Origin: Variovorax sp. UMC13
GTDB lineage: Bacteria > Pseudomonadota > Gammaproteobacteria > Burkholderiales > Burkholderiaceae_C
Reading direction: 5' to 3'
DNA length: 64,000 bases
Assembly: GCF_014170375.1 (NCBI RefSeq)
Contig: NZ_LZZW01000002.1
Coordinates: 38,465 to 102,464 of the forward strand
The translations under genes were made by a program, and so were the position numbers. Below the pieces are notes generated by a model, which had not been told where the DNA came from, did no database searches, and worked only from the letters and a program-made list of their open reading frames with translations. Below, in pieces: positions 1 through 8,878 of this stretch; the stretch's first letter is position 1, and each line of letters begins with the position of its first letter.

Positions 1-1
1 C

Positions 2-3000
2 GAGCCGCTGGCCGGCTTCCTGCGCGACGGCGACATGGGCCGCCGACTGCAGCTCGCGAGTCGGCTCGCCGATCTCTACGACCAGTACCAGGTCTACCGC
101 GGCGACTGGCTCGCGGCCTGGGAAGCCGGGCGTGACGTGCTGCCCGGCCCCCGGGGCGAGACCGCATTGCCGCCGGACCAACGCTGGCAGGCCGCGCTGT
201 GGCGCGAACTGCTCGAAGGCCTGAGCGAGGAGGAGCGCTTCGCGGCGCGCTCGAATCTGCACCGCCGCTTCATCGCCGCGCTGGACGCGGGCGACAGGCC
301 CGCCACGCCGGTGGCGCGCCGCGTGATGCTGTTCGGCATGACGCACGTGCCCATGCAGACGCTCGAGGCGCTGGCCGCGCTGTCCGCGCACAGCCAGGTG
401 CTGATGGCCATCCCCAACCCCAGCCGCTACCACTGGGCTGACATCATCGAAGGCCGCGAGCTGCTGCGCATGGAGCGCCGGCGCCAGCCCTTGCGTGCCG
501 AACGCGACCTGGCGCTGGTGCCGCTGGATCAGATGCATGCGCACGGCCATCCGCTGCTCGCGGCCTGGGGCCGCCAGGGCCGCGACTTCGTGCGCCAGCT
601 CGATGCCTTTGACGACGCCGACGCCACGCGCCAGCGCTTCGGCGACAGCAAGATCGACCTGTTCGACGAGGCCGAACCCGAGACGCTGCTGCAGCAGGTG
701 CAGGCCCACATCCGCGACCTGCTGCCGCTGGGCGAGCATCCGCATCCGGCGCTCGAGGCGGACGATCGGTCGATCGTCTTCCACATCGCGCACGGCGCGC
801 AGCGCGAGGTCGAGATCCTGCACGACCAGCTGCTGGCGCTGCTTGCCGATCCCCCGGGCGGCACGCCGCTGAACCCGCGCGACATCGTGGTCATGGTGCC
901 CGACGTGGCGGCCTTCGCGCCGGCCATCCGCTCGGTGTTCGGCCAGCATTCGCGCGGCGATGCGCGCTTCATTCCCTTCGACATCGCCGACCTGAGCGAG
1001 CGCGGCCACAACCCGCTGCTGGTCGCGCTCGAATGGCTGCTGCGCCTGCCGCAGCAGCGCTGCGGCCTGACCGAGATCCGCGACCTGCTCGACGTGCCGG
1101 CCGTGGCCGCGCGCTTCGGCCTCGATGCCGACGCGCTGCCGCGCCTGGCACGCTGGATGGAAGGCGCGGGCATCCGCTGGGGCCTGGACCTCGCGCACCG
1201 GCGCGACCTGGGCCTGGCCGAGTGCGGCGAGCAGAACACCTGGCTGTTCGGCCTGCGCCGCATGCTGCTGGGCTATGCGAGCGGCGAAGCGGCCGAGGGC
1301 GTGGACGGCAGCTTCCAGGACATCGAGCCCTATGCCGAAGTCGGCGGCCTCGAAGCCACCATCGCGGGCGCGCTGGCCGACCTGGTCGAGGTGCTGGGCG
1401 ACTGGTGGGTGCAGGCCTCGACCGAGGCCACGCCCGCCGGCTGGGCCGAACGCTCGCGCGCCTTGCTCGAGGCGCTGATGGCGCCCACCGACGAGCGCGA
1501 GCGGCTGGCGCTGGCCGCCGCGCAGCAGGCGCTGGGCCAGTGGCTGGAAGCCTGCGAACTGGCCGGCTTCGATGCGCCGGTGTCGCTGGCCGTGGCGCGC
1601 GAAGCCTGGCTCGAAGGCATCGACGAGCCCGGCCTGAGCCGCCGCTTCCGCGCCGGCGGCGTCACCTTCTGCACCTTGCTGCCGATGCGAGCCGTGCCCT
1701 TCGAGGTCGTGTGCCTGCTGGGCATGAACGACGGCGACTACCCGCGCAGCAGCCCGCGCAGCGACTTCGACCTGATGGGCCTGCCCGGCCAGCGCCGCCC
1801 CGGCGACCGCTCGCGCCGCGACGACGACCGTCAGCTTATGCTGGAGGCGCTGCTGTCGGCGCGCCGGGTGCTCTACCTGAGCTGGACCGGCCGCAGCGTG
1901 CGCGACAACAGCGAGCAGCCGCCGTCGGTGCTGGTCTCGCAGCTGCGCGACTACCTGGCCGCGGGATGGCATGAGGATGTGGTCGAGGCTCGCACCACCG
2001 AGCATCCGCTGCAACCCTTCAGCCGGCGCTACTTCGAAGGCCGCGAAGGCGATGCGCTGTTCACCCATGCGCGCGAATGGCGCACCGCGCACGAGGCCAC
2101 GGCCGAACAGGCCGCCCCCGTGTTGCGTCCCGAAGGCGCGGCCGCCAACGGCGAGCGCGCCGTGCCGCTCACGCTCGCGGCACTGACCAGCTTCCTCAAG
2201 AACCCGGTCAAGGACTTCTTCCGCCGCCAGCTCGACGTGGTGTTCCAGGAAGACGAGGCCGCGATGGAGGACCACGAGGCCTTCGCGCTCGACGGCCTCG
2301 AACAGTACGGCCTGCTCGACGAGGCGCTGACGGTGCTGCGCGATGTCGACGACGCGGCCGCGCTGTCGCGGCGCGTCGATGCGCAGCTGCAGCGCATCCG
2401 CCGCAGCGGCCGGCTGCCGATGGCCGAGTTGGGCCGGCGCGCCGAGCGCGCGCTGGCCGACACGCTGCAGCCCATGCTCGCGCGCTGGCGTGCGCTGCAT
2501 GCGCTGTACCCGGTGGCGGGCGTGAAGGAGCCGCTGCGCTTCGCGCACGAAGGCCTGCTGCTCGACGACTGGCTCGACGGCCTGCGCCTGTCCTCGCTCG
2601 AATCGGGGGAGCCGGTGTGGATGGGCATGCTGCCCACGCGGCTCGCCTCGGAAAAAGGCGTGGTGCGGCCCGACAAGCTGATCGCGCTGTGGGTCAACAC
2701 CCTCGTCAGCAGCGCCTGCGGCGCGCCGGTGCAGGGCGTGCTGGTGGGGCGCGATGCGACCCTCACGGCCCAGCCGCTGCAGGCCGACTTCGCGATGGCC
2801 ACGCTGCGGACCCTGCTCGACGTCTGGCGCGAAGGCATGGGCCGGCCGCTGCCGCTGGCGCCGCTCACCGCCCTCGAATGGCTGGCCGGCGGCAAGCCCG
2901 AGCAGGCCTACGAAGGCGGCATGTTCGTCGGTGGCGAGGTGCAGGAGCCCTGCCTGGCGCGGGTCTATCCCGACCATGAGGCCTTGCGCGCAGGGGGCGA

Positions 3001-3109
3001 ATTCGAAGACCTGGCCGAGGCGCTGTTCGCGCCGCTGCGAAGCTGGGCCGAAACGCAGGTCACGGTGGAACTGCATGCGGCCGGCGGGTCGGAAGGAGAG
3101 CTGGCATGA
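2..3109 (+). CDS. recC: RecBCD subunit RecC (5' end outside window)
   Basis: RecC subunit of the RecBCD helicase-nuclease, which resects double-strand DNA ends in the cytoplasm and recognises Chi. The reading frame is already open at base 2, upstream of the first ATG at 35, so the gene starts outside the window. About 1035 residues are visible; only the N-terminus is missing. The product has the RecC-type layout: an inactive UvrD-like helicase fold with no Walker A, then a degenerate nuclease-like C-terminal half. The stop overlaps the recB start (ATGA at 3106-3109), so translation is probably coupled. The order recC-recB-recD supports the call. Confidence 0.95.
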   Translation, partial: EPLAGFLRDGDMGRRLQLASRLADLYDQYQVYRGDWLAAWEAGRDVLPGPRGETALPPDQRWQAALWRELLEGLSEEERFAARSNLHRRFIAALDAGDRPATPVARRVMLFGMTHVPMQTLEALAALSAHSQVLMAIPNPSRYHWADIIEGRELLRMERRRQPLRAERDLALVPLDQMHAHGHPLLAAWGRQGRDFVRQLDAFDDADATRQRFGDSKIDLFDEAEPETLLQQVQAHIRDLLPLGEHPHPALEADDRSIVFHIAHGAQREVEILHDQLLALLADPPGGTPLNPRDIVVMVPDVAAFAPAIRSVFGQHSRGDARFIPFDIADLSERGHNPLLVALEWLLRLPQQRCGLTEIRDLLDVPAVAARFGLDADALPRLARWMEGAGIRWGLDLAHRRDLGLAECGEQNTWLFGLRRMLLGYASGEAAEGVDGSFQDIEPYAEVGGLEATIAGALADLVEVLGDWWVQASTEATPAGWAERSRALLEALMAPTDERERLALAAAQQALGQWLEACELAGFDAPVSLAVAREAWLEGIDEPGLSRRFRAGGVTFCTLLPMRAVPFEVVCLLGMNDGDYPRSSPRSDFDLMGLPGQRRPGDRSRRDDDRQLMLEALLSARRVLYLSWTGRSVRDNSEQPPSVLVSQLRDYLAAGWHEDVVEARTTEHPLQPFSRRYFEGREGDALFTHAREWRTAHEATAEQAAPVLRPEGAAANGERAVPLTLAALTSFLKNPVKDFFRRQLDVVFQEDEAAMEDHEAFALDGLEQYGLLDEALTVLRDVDDAAALSRRVDAQLQRIRRSGRLPMAELGRRAERALADTLQPMLARWRALHALYPVAGVKEPLRFAHEGLLLDDWLDGLRLSSLESGEPVWMGMLPTRLASEKGVVRPDKLIALWVNTLVSSACGAPVQGVLVGRDATLTAQPLQADFAMATLRTLLDVWREGMGRPLPLAPLTALEWLAGGKPEQAYEGGMFVGGEVQEPCLARVYPDHEALRAGGEFEDLAEALFAPLRSWAETQVTVELHAAGGSEGELA

Positions 3110-6100
3110 GCATTGCGCTGAACGCACTCACCTTGCCCTTGTGGGGCAGCCGCCTGATCGAGGCCAGCGCGGGCACGGGCAAGACCTGGACCATCGCCGC
3201 GCTGTACCTGCGGCTGGTGCTGGGCCATGGCGGCGAGGACGAAGCCGGTGCGTCGACCGCGTTCGCGCGCCCGCTGGTGCCGGCCGAGATCCTGGTGATG
3301 ACCTTCACCCGCGCGGCCACGCGCGAGCTGTCGGACCGCGTGCGCGCGCGGCTGCTGCAGGCCGCGCGCTGCTTCCGCGGCGAGACCGAGCCCGAGGCGC
3401 ACGACGTGTTCCTGCGCGAGCTCATGGCCGCCTACCCCGAAGGCACGGCCCGCACGGCGGCCGCCTGGCGGCTCGCGATGGCGGCCGAGAGCATGGACGA
3501 TGCGGCGGTCCACACCATCGACGCCTGGTGCCAGCGCATGCTGCGCGAGCACGCCTTCGACAGCGGCAGCCTGTTCGACGAGGAGCTGGCCGCCAACGAG
3601 CGTGCGATGTTCGACGAGGCCGCGCAGGACTACTGGCGCCAGCAGTTCTACCCGCTCACCGGCGAGGCGCTCGATGCCGCGCTGGCCGCCTGGGGCAGCG
3701 TGGAGACCCTGGCGAAGGATGCGCGCGCACTGGCCGAGCAGGCCCTGCCGGCCGATGCGGGGCAGGGCAGCCTGGGCGCGCTGATCGCCACCACGCTGGC
3801 CGAGCGGCAGCGCGCGCTGGTCGCGCTCAAGCAGGGCTGGCCCGCGCGCATCGAGGCCATGCGCAGCTGGCTCGAAGGCCAGCTGGGCGGCAAGACCAGC
3901 GTCTTCAACAAGACCAAGCTGCGCGCGCAGTACTACGAGCCCTGGCTGCGCGAGCTGCACGACTGGGCCAGCGGTGCGCGCAGCGACCGGCCGGTGCTCA
4001 ACAAGGGCGAGTTCCGGCTCACGCCCGCGGGCCTGGACGACGCCTGCAAGAGCGATGCGCCGCCCGCCTGGCCGGCCGAGTTCAGCGCCTTCGCGCAGCT
4101 GATGGCGGCGCTCGATGCGCTGCCGCCCCTCGCGCTGCGCCTGCGGCTGCACGCGGCCGCGCAGATTGCGCAGCGCATGGCCGAGCTCAAGAAGCAGGCC
4201 GGCAGCTTCGGCTTTGCCGACATGCTCGAGCGGCTCGATGCCGCGCTCGACCCGGCGCGCAACGGCGAGGCCGCGCTGCGCCTGCGCGAACGCATGCTGG
4301 CGCAGTACCCGGTGGCGCTGATCGACGAGTTCCAGGACACCTCCCCGGTGCAGTCGCGCATCTTCGACCGGCTCTACCGCATCGCCGACAACGCGCCGGC
4401 CACCGGCCTGCTGCTGATCGGCGATCCCAAGCAGTCGATCTACGGCTTCCGCGGCGCCGACATCCATGCCTACCTGATGGCACGCCGCGCGACCGAGGGC
4501 CGGCACTACGTGCTGGGCACCAACCACCGCTCGACCGCCTCGGTGGTCGCGGCCGTGAACCACCTGCTGGCGCAGCCCGAGGCACGCGAAGGCGAGGGCG
4601 CCTTCATGTACCGCAGCGCGGGCGACAACCCGCTGCCCTTCGAGGCCGTGGGTGCGCGCGGGCGCGGCGAATCCTTCGTCAGCGCAGACGGCGCCGAGCC
4701 GGCCGTGACGATCGTGCTCGACGCCGAGCTGCTCAACGCCGAGGGCAGCCGGCGCCGCTTCGCCGCGCGCTGCGCCGAACGCATCGTCACGCTGCTCAAC
4801 GACGAAATGGCCGGCTTCGCCGAGCCCGGCAAGCCCTTCGTGCGCCTGCGCCCGGCCGACGTCGCGGTGCTGGTGCGCACCGGCAAGGAGGCCGCGGCCG
4901 TGCAGCGCGAGCTGCGCCGCCGTCGCGTGGCCTCGGTCTACCTGTCGGACAAGGATTCGGTGTTCGCCAGCGGCGAGGCCCACGACTTGCTGCACTGGCT
5001 CAAGGCCGTGGCGGCGCCGCTGGACGTGCGGCTGGCGCGCGCCGCGCTGGCCACGCGCACCGTGGGCCTGTCGATCGAAGAACTGCGCGTGCTGGCGCGC
5101 GACGACGAGGCCTTCGATGCGCGCAGCGAGCAGCTGCGCGAACTGCACGGCGTGTGGCAGCAGCAGGGCGTGCTCACCATGCTGCGCCGCACCTTGCACC
5201 GGCTCGACCTGCCCGCGCGCTGGCTGGCCGCGCCCGACGGCGAACGCCGGCTCACCAACTTCCTGCACCTGGCCGAACTGCTGCAGGCCGCCAGCGGCAT
5301 GCTCGACGGCGAACAGGCGCTGGTGCGCTGGCTGGGCGACCAGCTGCGCGGCGAATCGGCCGGCGGCGACGAGCAGGTGGTGCGGCTGGAAAGCGATGCC
5401 GACCTGGTGAAGGTCGTGACCGTCCACAAGTCCAAGGGCCTCGAGTACCCGCTGGTGTTCCTGCCCTTCGCCAGCGGCTTCCGCGGCGTGAAGAAGGCCG
5501 GCACCTCGCACCTGAGCCTGGCCGATGCAGAGGGCGAGCGCACGCTGCACCTGCACCTGAGCGATGCCCATGTGGCCGAGGCCGACAAGGAGCGCCACCG
5601 CGAAGACCTGCGCCTGCTGTACGTGGCGCTCACGCGCGCGCGGCATGCGGTCTGGGTCGGGCTGGCCGCGCTCAAGGAGGGCAGCGCGAACGCGCCGACC
5701 CTGCACCGCAGCGCGATCGGTTATGTGCTCAACGGCACCGAGGCGGTGCTGCCCGAGCAGCTGCAGGCGCGCATCGTGGAAGCGGTGCAAGGTTGCGCCG
5801 ACATCGCGCTGGTGCCGGCCGCCGACATGGCTGGTCTGGCGACCACGCCCTTGCAGCCGCGCGGCGCGCCGCCCGCGCTGCGCGAGGTCGCGGTCTACGA
5901 CGCGCGCTTCGACCGGCGCTGGTCCATCGGCAGTTTCTCGGCGCTGGTGCGCACGCTGCCTTCGATGCCGGGCGTGCTGGCGTCCAGCGTGGCGGCGGTG
6001 CGCAACGACGAAGCGAGCGACGAGGCGCCCGAGCCGATCGCCGCGGTCTCCGCTGCACCGGGCGACGCCCCCTGGCACCGCTTCCCGCGCGGCGCCTTCG

Positions 6101-6795
6101 CGGGCAACTTCCTGCACGACCAGCTCGAATGGCTGGCCGGCGAAGGCTTCGACCTCGCCGCCTCGGAAGAACGCCAGCAGCAGCTGCTGCGCCGCTGCGA
6201 ACGCCAGGGCTGGGGCGAGCGCGCGGCCGAGGTGCTGGCCTGGCTGCTGCAGGTGCTGCAGACGCCGCTGCCGCCGATCGGCAGCGCGCTCGAGGGTCTG
6301 CAGGCCACGCTGCCCGAAATGGAGTTCTGGCTGCCCAGCCGCAGCCTCGATGCGCTGCAGATCGATGCGCTGTGCAGTGCGCACCTGCTGGCCGGCCGCG
6401 CGCGGCCGCCGCTGCCCGAGCGCGAACTGCACGGCATGCTGATGGGCTTCGCCGACATCGTGTTCGCGCACGAGGGCCGCTACTGGGTGCTCGACCACAA
6501 GTCCAACCACCTGGGCGACGCCGATGCCGACTACACGCCCGAGGTGCTCGAGGCCGCGATGGCCGCGCACCGCTACGACGTGCAGGCCGGCATCTACCTG
6601 CTGGCGCTGCACCGCCTGCTGCGCGAGCGGCTGGGCGAGGCCTACGACCCCGCGCAGCACCTGGGCGGCGCGGTCTTCCTGTTCCTGCGCGGCGTAGCCG
6701 GGCCGGCCCGCGGCTGCTACCACGTGCAGCCGCCGCTGGCGCTGCTCGACGGGCTCGACCAGCTGCTGGGCACGGCGCAGGAGGCCGACGCATGA
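3106..6795 (+). CDS. recB: RecBCD subunit RecB (helicase-nuclease)
   Basis: RecB, the 3'-5' helicase and only nuclease subunit of RecBCD; 1229 residues, near the usual length of about 1180. Visible motifs: UvrD-type Walker A EASAGTGKT with K26, Walker B DEFQD at D407-E408, the VHKSKGLEYP helicase motif, LLYVALTRAR (motif VI), and near the C-terminus the nuclease motif LDHKSN with D1130 and K1132, equivalent to the DYKSN of enterobacterial RecB. All catalytic residues I looked for are present, so the enzyme should be active. Both ends overlap neighbours by ATGA (3106 and 6792), giving a tightly coupled recC-recB-recD operon. Confidence 0.96.
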   Translation: MSIALNALTLPLWGSRLIEASAGTGKTWTIAALYLRLVLGHGGEDEAGASTAFARPLVPAEILVMTFTRAATRELSDRVRARLLQAARCFRGETEPEAHDVFLRELMAAYPEGTARTAAAWRLAMAAESMDDAAVHTIDAWCQRMLREHAFDSGSLFDEELAANERAMFDEAAQDYWRQQFYPLTGEALDAALAAWGSVETLAKDARALAEQALPADAGQGSLGALIATTLAERQRALVALKQGWPARIEAMRSWLEGQLGGKTSVFNKTKLRAQYYEPWLRELHDWASGARSDRPVLNKGEFRLTPAGLDDACKSDAPPAWPAEFSAFAQLMAALDALPPLALRLRLHAAAQIAQRMAELKKQAGSFGFADMLERLDAALDPARNGEAALRLRERMLAQYPVALIDEFQDTSPVQSRIFDRLYRIADNAPATGLLLIGDPKQSIYGFRGADIHAYLMARRATEGRHYVLGTNHRSTASVVAAVNHLLAQPEAREGEGAFMYRSAGDNPLPFEAVGARGRGESFVSADGAEPAVTIVLDAELLNAEGSRRRFAARCAERIVTLLNDEMAGFAEPGKPFVRLRPADVAVLVRTGKEAAAVQRELRRRRVASVYLSDKDSVFASGEAHDLLHWLKAVAAPLDVRLARAALATRTVGLSIEELRVLARDDEAFDARSEQLRELHGVWQQQGVLTMLRRTLHRLDLPARWLAAPDGERRLTNFLHLAELLQAASGMLDGEQALVRWLGDQLRGESAGGDEQVVRLESDADLVKVVTVHKSKGLEYPLVFLPFASGFRGVKKAGTSHLSLADAEGERTLHLHLSDAHVAEADKERHREDLRLLYVALTRARHAVWVGLAALKEGSANAPTLHRSAIGYVLNGTEAVLPEQLQARIVEAVQGCADIALVPAADMAGLATTPLQPRGAPPALREVAVYDARFDRRWSIGSFSALVRTLPSMPGVLASSVAAVRNDEASDEAPEPIAAVSAAPGDAPWHRFPRGAFAGNFLHDQLEWLAGEGFDLAASEERQQQLLRRCERQGWGERAAEVLAWLLQVLQTPLPPIGSALEGLQATLPEMEFWLPSRSLDALQIDALCSAHLLAGRARPPLPERELHGMLMGFADIVFAHEGRYWVLDHKSNHLGDADADYTPEVLEAAMAAHRYDVQAGIYLLALHRLLRERLGEAYDPAQHLGGAVFLFLRGVAGPARGCYHVQPPLALLDGLDQLLGTAQEADA

Positions 6796-8762
6796 CGACG
6801 GAATCGACACCCATGCTGCTCGACACGCTGCGCCGCTGGGCCGCCCAGGGCTGGCTGCGCCGGCTCGACAGCGCCTTCGCCGCCTTCCTGGGCGAGCTGC
6901 AATCCGCCACCCCGCCCGAGGTGCTGATGGCCGGCGCGCTGGTCGCGCACATGGAAGGCCGCGGCCATGCCTGCCTGCTGCTCGACGAACTGCGCGGCGA
7001 CCCGGCCGCGCTGCTCAACTGGCCGGCCGAGGCGATGGTCGAACTGCAGGCCGCGCTGGCGACCTTGCCGCCGGTGGCGCAGTGGGCCGAGGCCTTGCGC
7101 GCGAGCCCGTTGGTCGCCAACGGCGACGAGGCCGCGGCAGCCGGCCGCGGCGAGCCGCTGGTGCTGCAGGCCGGCAAGCTCTACCTGCGCCGCTACTGGG
7201 CCTACGAGCAGCGCGTCGCGGCCCAGGTGCTGGCGCGCGGCGCGGCGTCGCGCAAGGTCGACGAAGCGGCCTTGCGCGCGCAACTCGACCTGCTGTTCGG
7301 GCCCTCGGCCGACGGCGCGCTGGACTGGCAGAAGATCGCCTGCGGCATCGCGCTGCGCGGCCGGCTGTCGATCGTCACCGGCGGCCCGGGCACGGGCAAG
7401 ACCTACACCGCGGCCCGCCTGCTGGCGCTGCTGTTCGCGATGGACCGCTCGCCCGAACGCCTGCGCGTGATGCTGGCCGCGCCCACGGGCAAGGCGGCCG
7501 CGCGGCTCAAGCAGTCGATCGACGCCGCGCTGGGGGCCTTGGGCGAGCAGGTCGGCGACCGCCTGCCGCTCAACGAACTGGCCTCGCACATCCAGCCCGC
7601 GCGCACGCTGCATTCGCTGCTGGGCGCGCGGCCCGACACGCGGCGCTTCCGTTTCGACGCGGCGCGCCCGCTCGAGGTCGACGTGCTGATCGTCGACGAG
7701 GCCTCGATGATCCACCTGGAGATGATGGCCGCGCTGCTGGAGGCCTTGCCGCCGCAGGCGCGCGTGATCTTGCTGGGCGACAAGGACCAGCTGGCCTCGG
7801 TCGAGGCCGGCGCGGTGCTGGGCGACCTGTGCCGCACGGCCGAGGAAGGCCGCTACAGCGCGCCGACGCTGGCCTTCATCGAGGCCGTGACCGGGCAGCG
7901 CGTGCCCGACCGCTTCGCGGGCGCGGGCTCGCCGCTGGCGCAGCAGACGGTGATGCTGCGCGAGAGCCGGCGCTTCGGCGGCCCGATCGGGCAACTGGCG
8001 CTGGCGGCCAACGGCGGCGACGTGCGGGCTGCGACACAGCTGCTGCACACCAGGGCGAAGGGTGAACTGGCCTGGCTCGATGCGCCCTCGACAGCGGTCG
8101 TGGTGCAGCTGGCCCTGCACGGCCGCGCCGATGCGCCCGGCGGCTTCGGCCACTACCTGCGCGCGCTGCAGCAGCGCCCCGCGGCGCCGGACGCGCAGGC
8201 GCATGCGGCCTGGGTGCTGTCGGTGCTCCACGCCTTCGAGCGCTTCCGCCTGCTGTGCGCGGTGCGCCAGGGCGAGTGGGGCTCGGAGGGGCTCAACCTG
8301 GCGATCGAGCGCGCGCTGGTGTCGGCCGGCTTGCTGGCCAAGCGCGGCGCCTGGTACGAAGGGCGGCCGGTGATGGTGACCCGCAACGACGCGGGCGTGG
8401 GCGTGTTCAACGGCGACATCGGCATCGCGCTGCCGCCGGCCACACCGGGCGCCCCGCTGCGCGCCTATTTCCTCGACGGCGCCGAGGCGCGCTCGGTCGG
8501 CGTGAGCCGGCTGGCCGCGGTCGAGACCGCCTTCGCCATGACCGTGCACAAGTCGCAGGGCTCGGAGTTCGAGCACACGGTGCTGGTGCTGCCGCGCGAC
8601 CCGAGCCGCGTGCTCACGCGCGAGCTGGTCTACACCGGCATCACGCGCGCGCGCCAGGCCTTCACGCTGGTCACGCCACGCGCCCAGGCCTTCGGCGAGG
8701 CATTGGCACAGCGCACGCGGCGCGCCAGCGGCTTGCTCGAAAGACTGGACCGCCCGGGCTAG
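6792..8762 (+). CDS. recD: RecBCD subunit RecD (5'-3' helicase)
   Basis: RecD, the fast 5'-3' helicase subunit of RecBCD; 656 residues. Superfamily 1B motifs are visible: Walker A GGPGTGKT with K203, Walker B IVDEASM, LLGDKDQLASVE, and the C-terminal TVHKSQGSEF and VYTGITRAR motifs. The start chosen is the ATG overlapping the recB stop (ATGA, 6792-6795). The same frame stays open far upstream inside recB, but that part has no family similarity and is a high-GC shadow. It ends the recCBD operon; the next gene begins 116 bp downstream. Confidence 0.95.
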   Translation: MTTESTPMLLDTLRRWAAQGWLRRLDSAFAAFLGELQSATPPEVLMAGALVAHMEGRGHACLLLDELRGDPAALLNWPAEAMVELQAALATLPPVAQWAEALRASPLVANGDEAAAAGRGEPLVLQAGKLYLRRYWAYEQRVAAQVLARGAASRKVDEAALRAQLDLLFGPSADGALDWQKIACGIALRGRLSIVTGGPGTGKTYTAARLLALLFAMDRSPERLRVMLAAPTGKAAARLKQSIDAALGALGEQVGDRLPLNELASHIQPARTLHSLLGARPDTRRFRFDAARPLEVDVLIVDEASMIHLEMMAALLEALPPQARVILLGDKDQLASVEAGAVLGDLCRTAEEGRYSAPTLAFIEAVTGQRVPDRFAGAGSPLAQQTVMLRESRRFGGPIGQLALAANGGDVRAATQLLHTRAKGELAWLDAPSTAVVVQLALHGRADAPGGFGHYLRALQQRPAAPDAQAHAAWVLSVLHAFERFRLLCAVRQGEWGSEGLNLAIERALVSAGLLAKRGAWYEGRPVMVTRNDAGVGVFNGDIGIALPPATPGAPLRAYFLDGAEARSVGVSRLAAVETAFAMTVHKSQGSEFEHTVLVLPRDPSRVLTRELVYTGITRARQAFTLVTPRAQAFGEALAQRTRRASGLLERLDRPG

Positions 8763-8878
8763 CCACCGCCGCCCTCACCACCGAGCCCGGCCGCGCGCGC
8801 ACGACGCCGCGGGCCGGCATCGACTTCCATTTCTCCTGCGGCAGATCCAATGTGCGATCGGCTGCGTACCCTTTTGCC

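Noticed and set aside
2965..6810. A very long open frame on the minus strand opposite recB, about 1281 codons.
   Set aside because: It is a typical high-GC shadow: no recognisable domain, low-complexity Arg/Gly/Ala/His/Gln composition, and it is antisense to a fully conserved recB.
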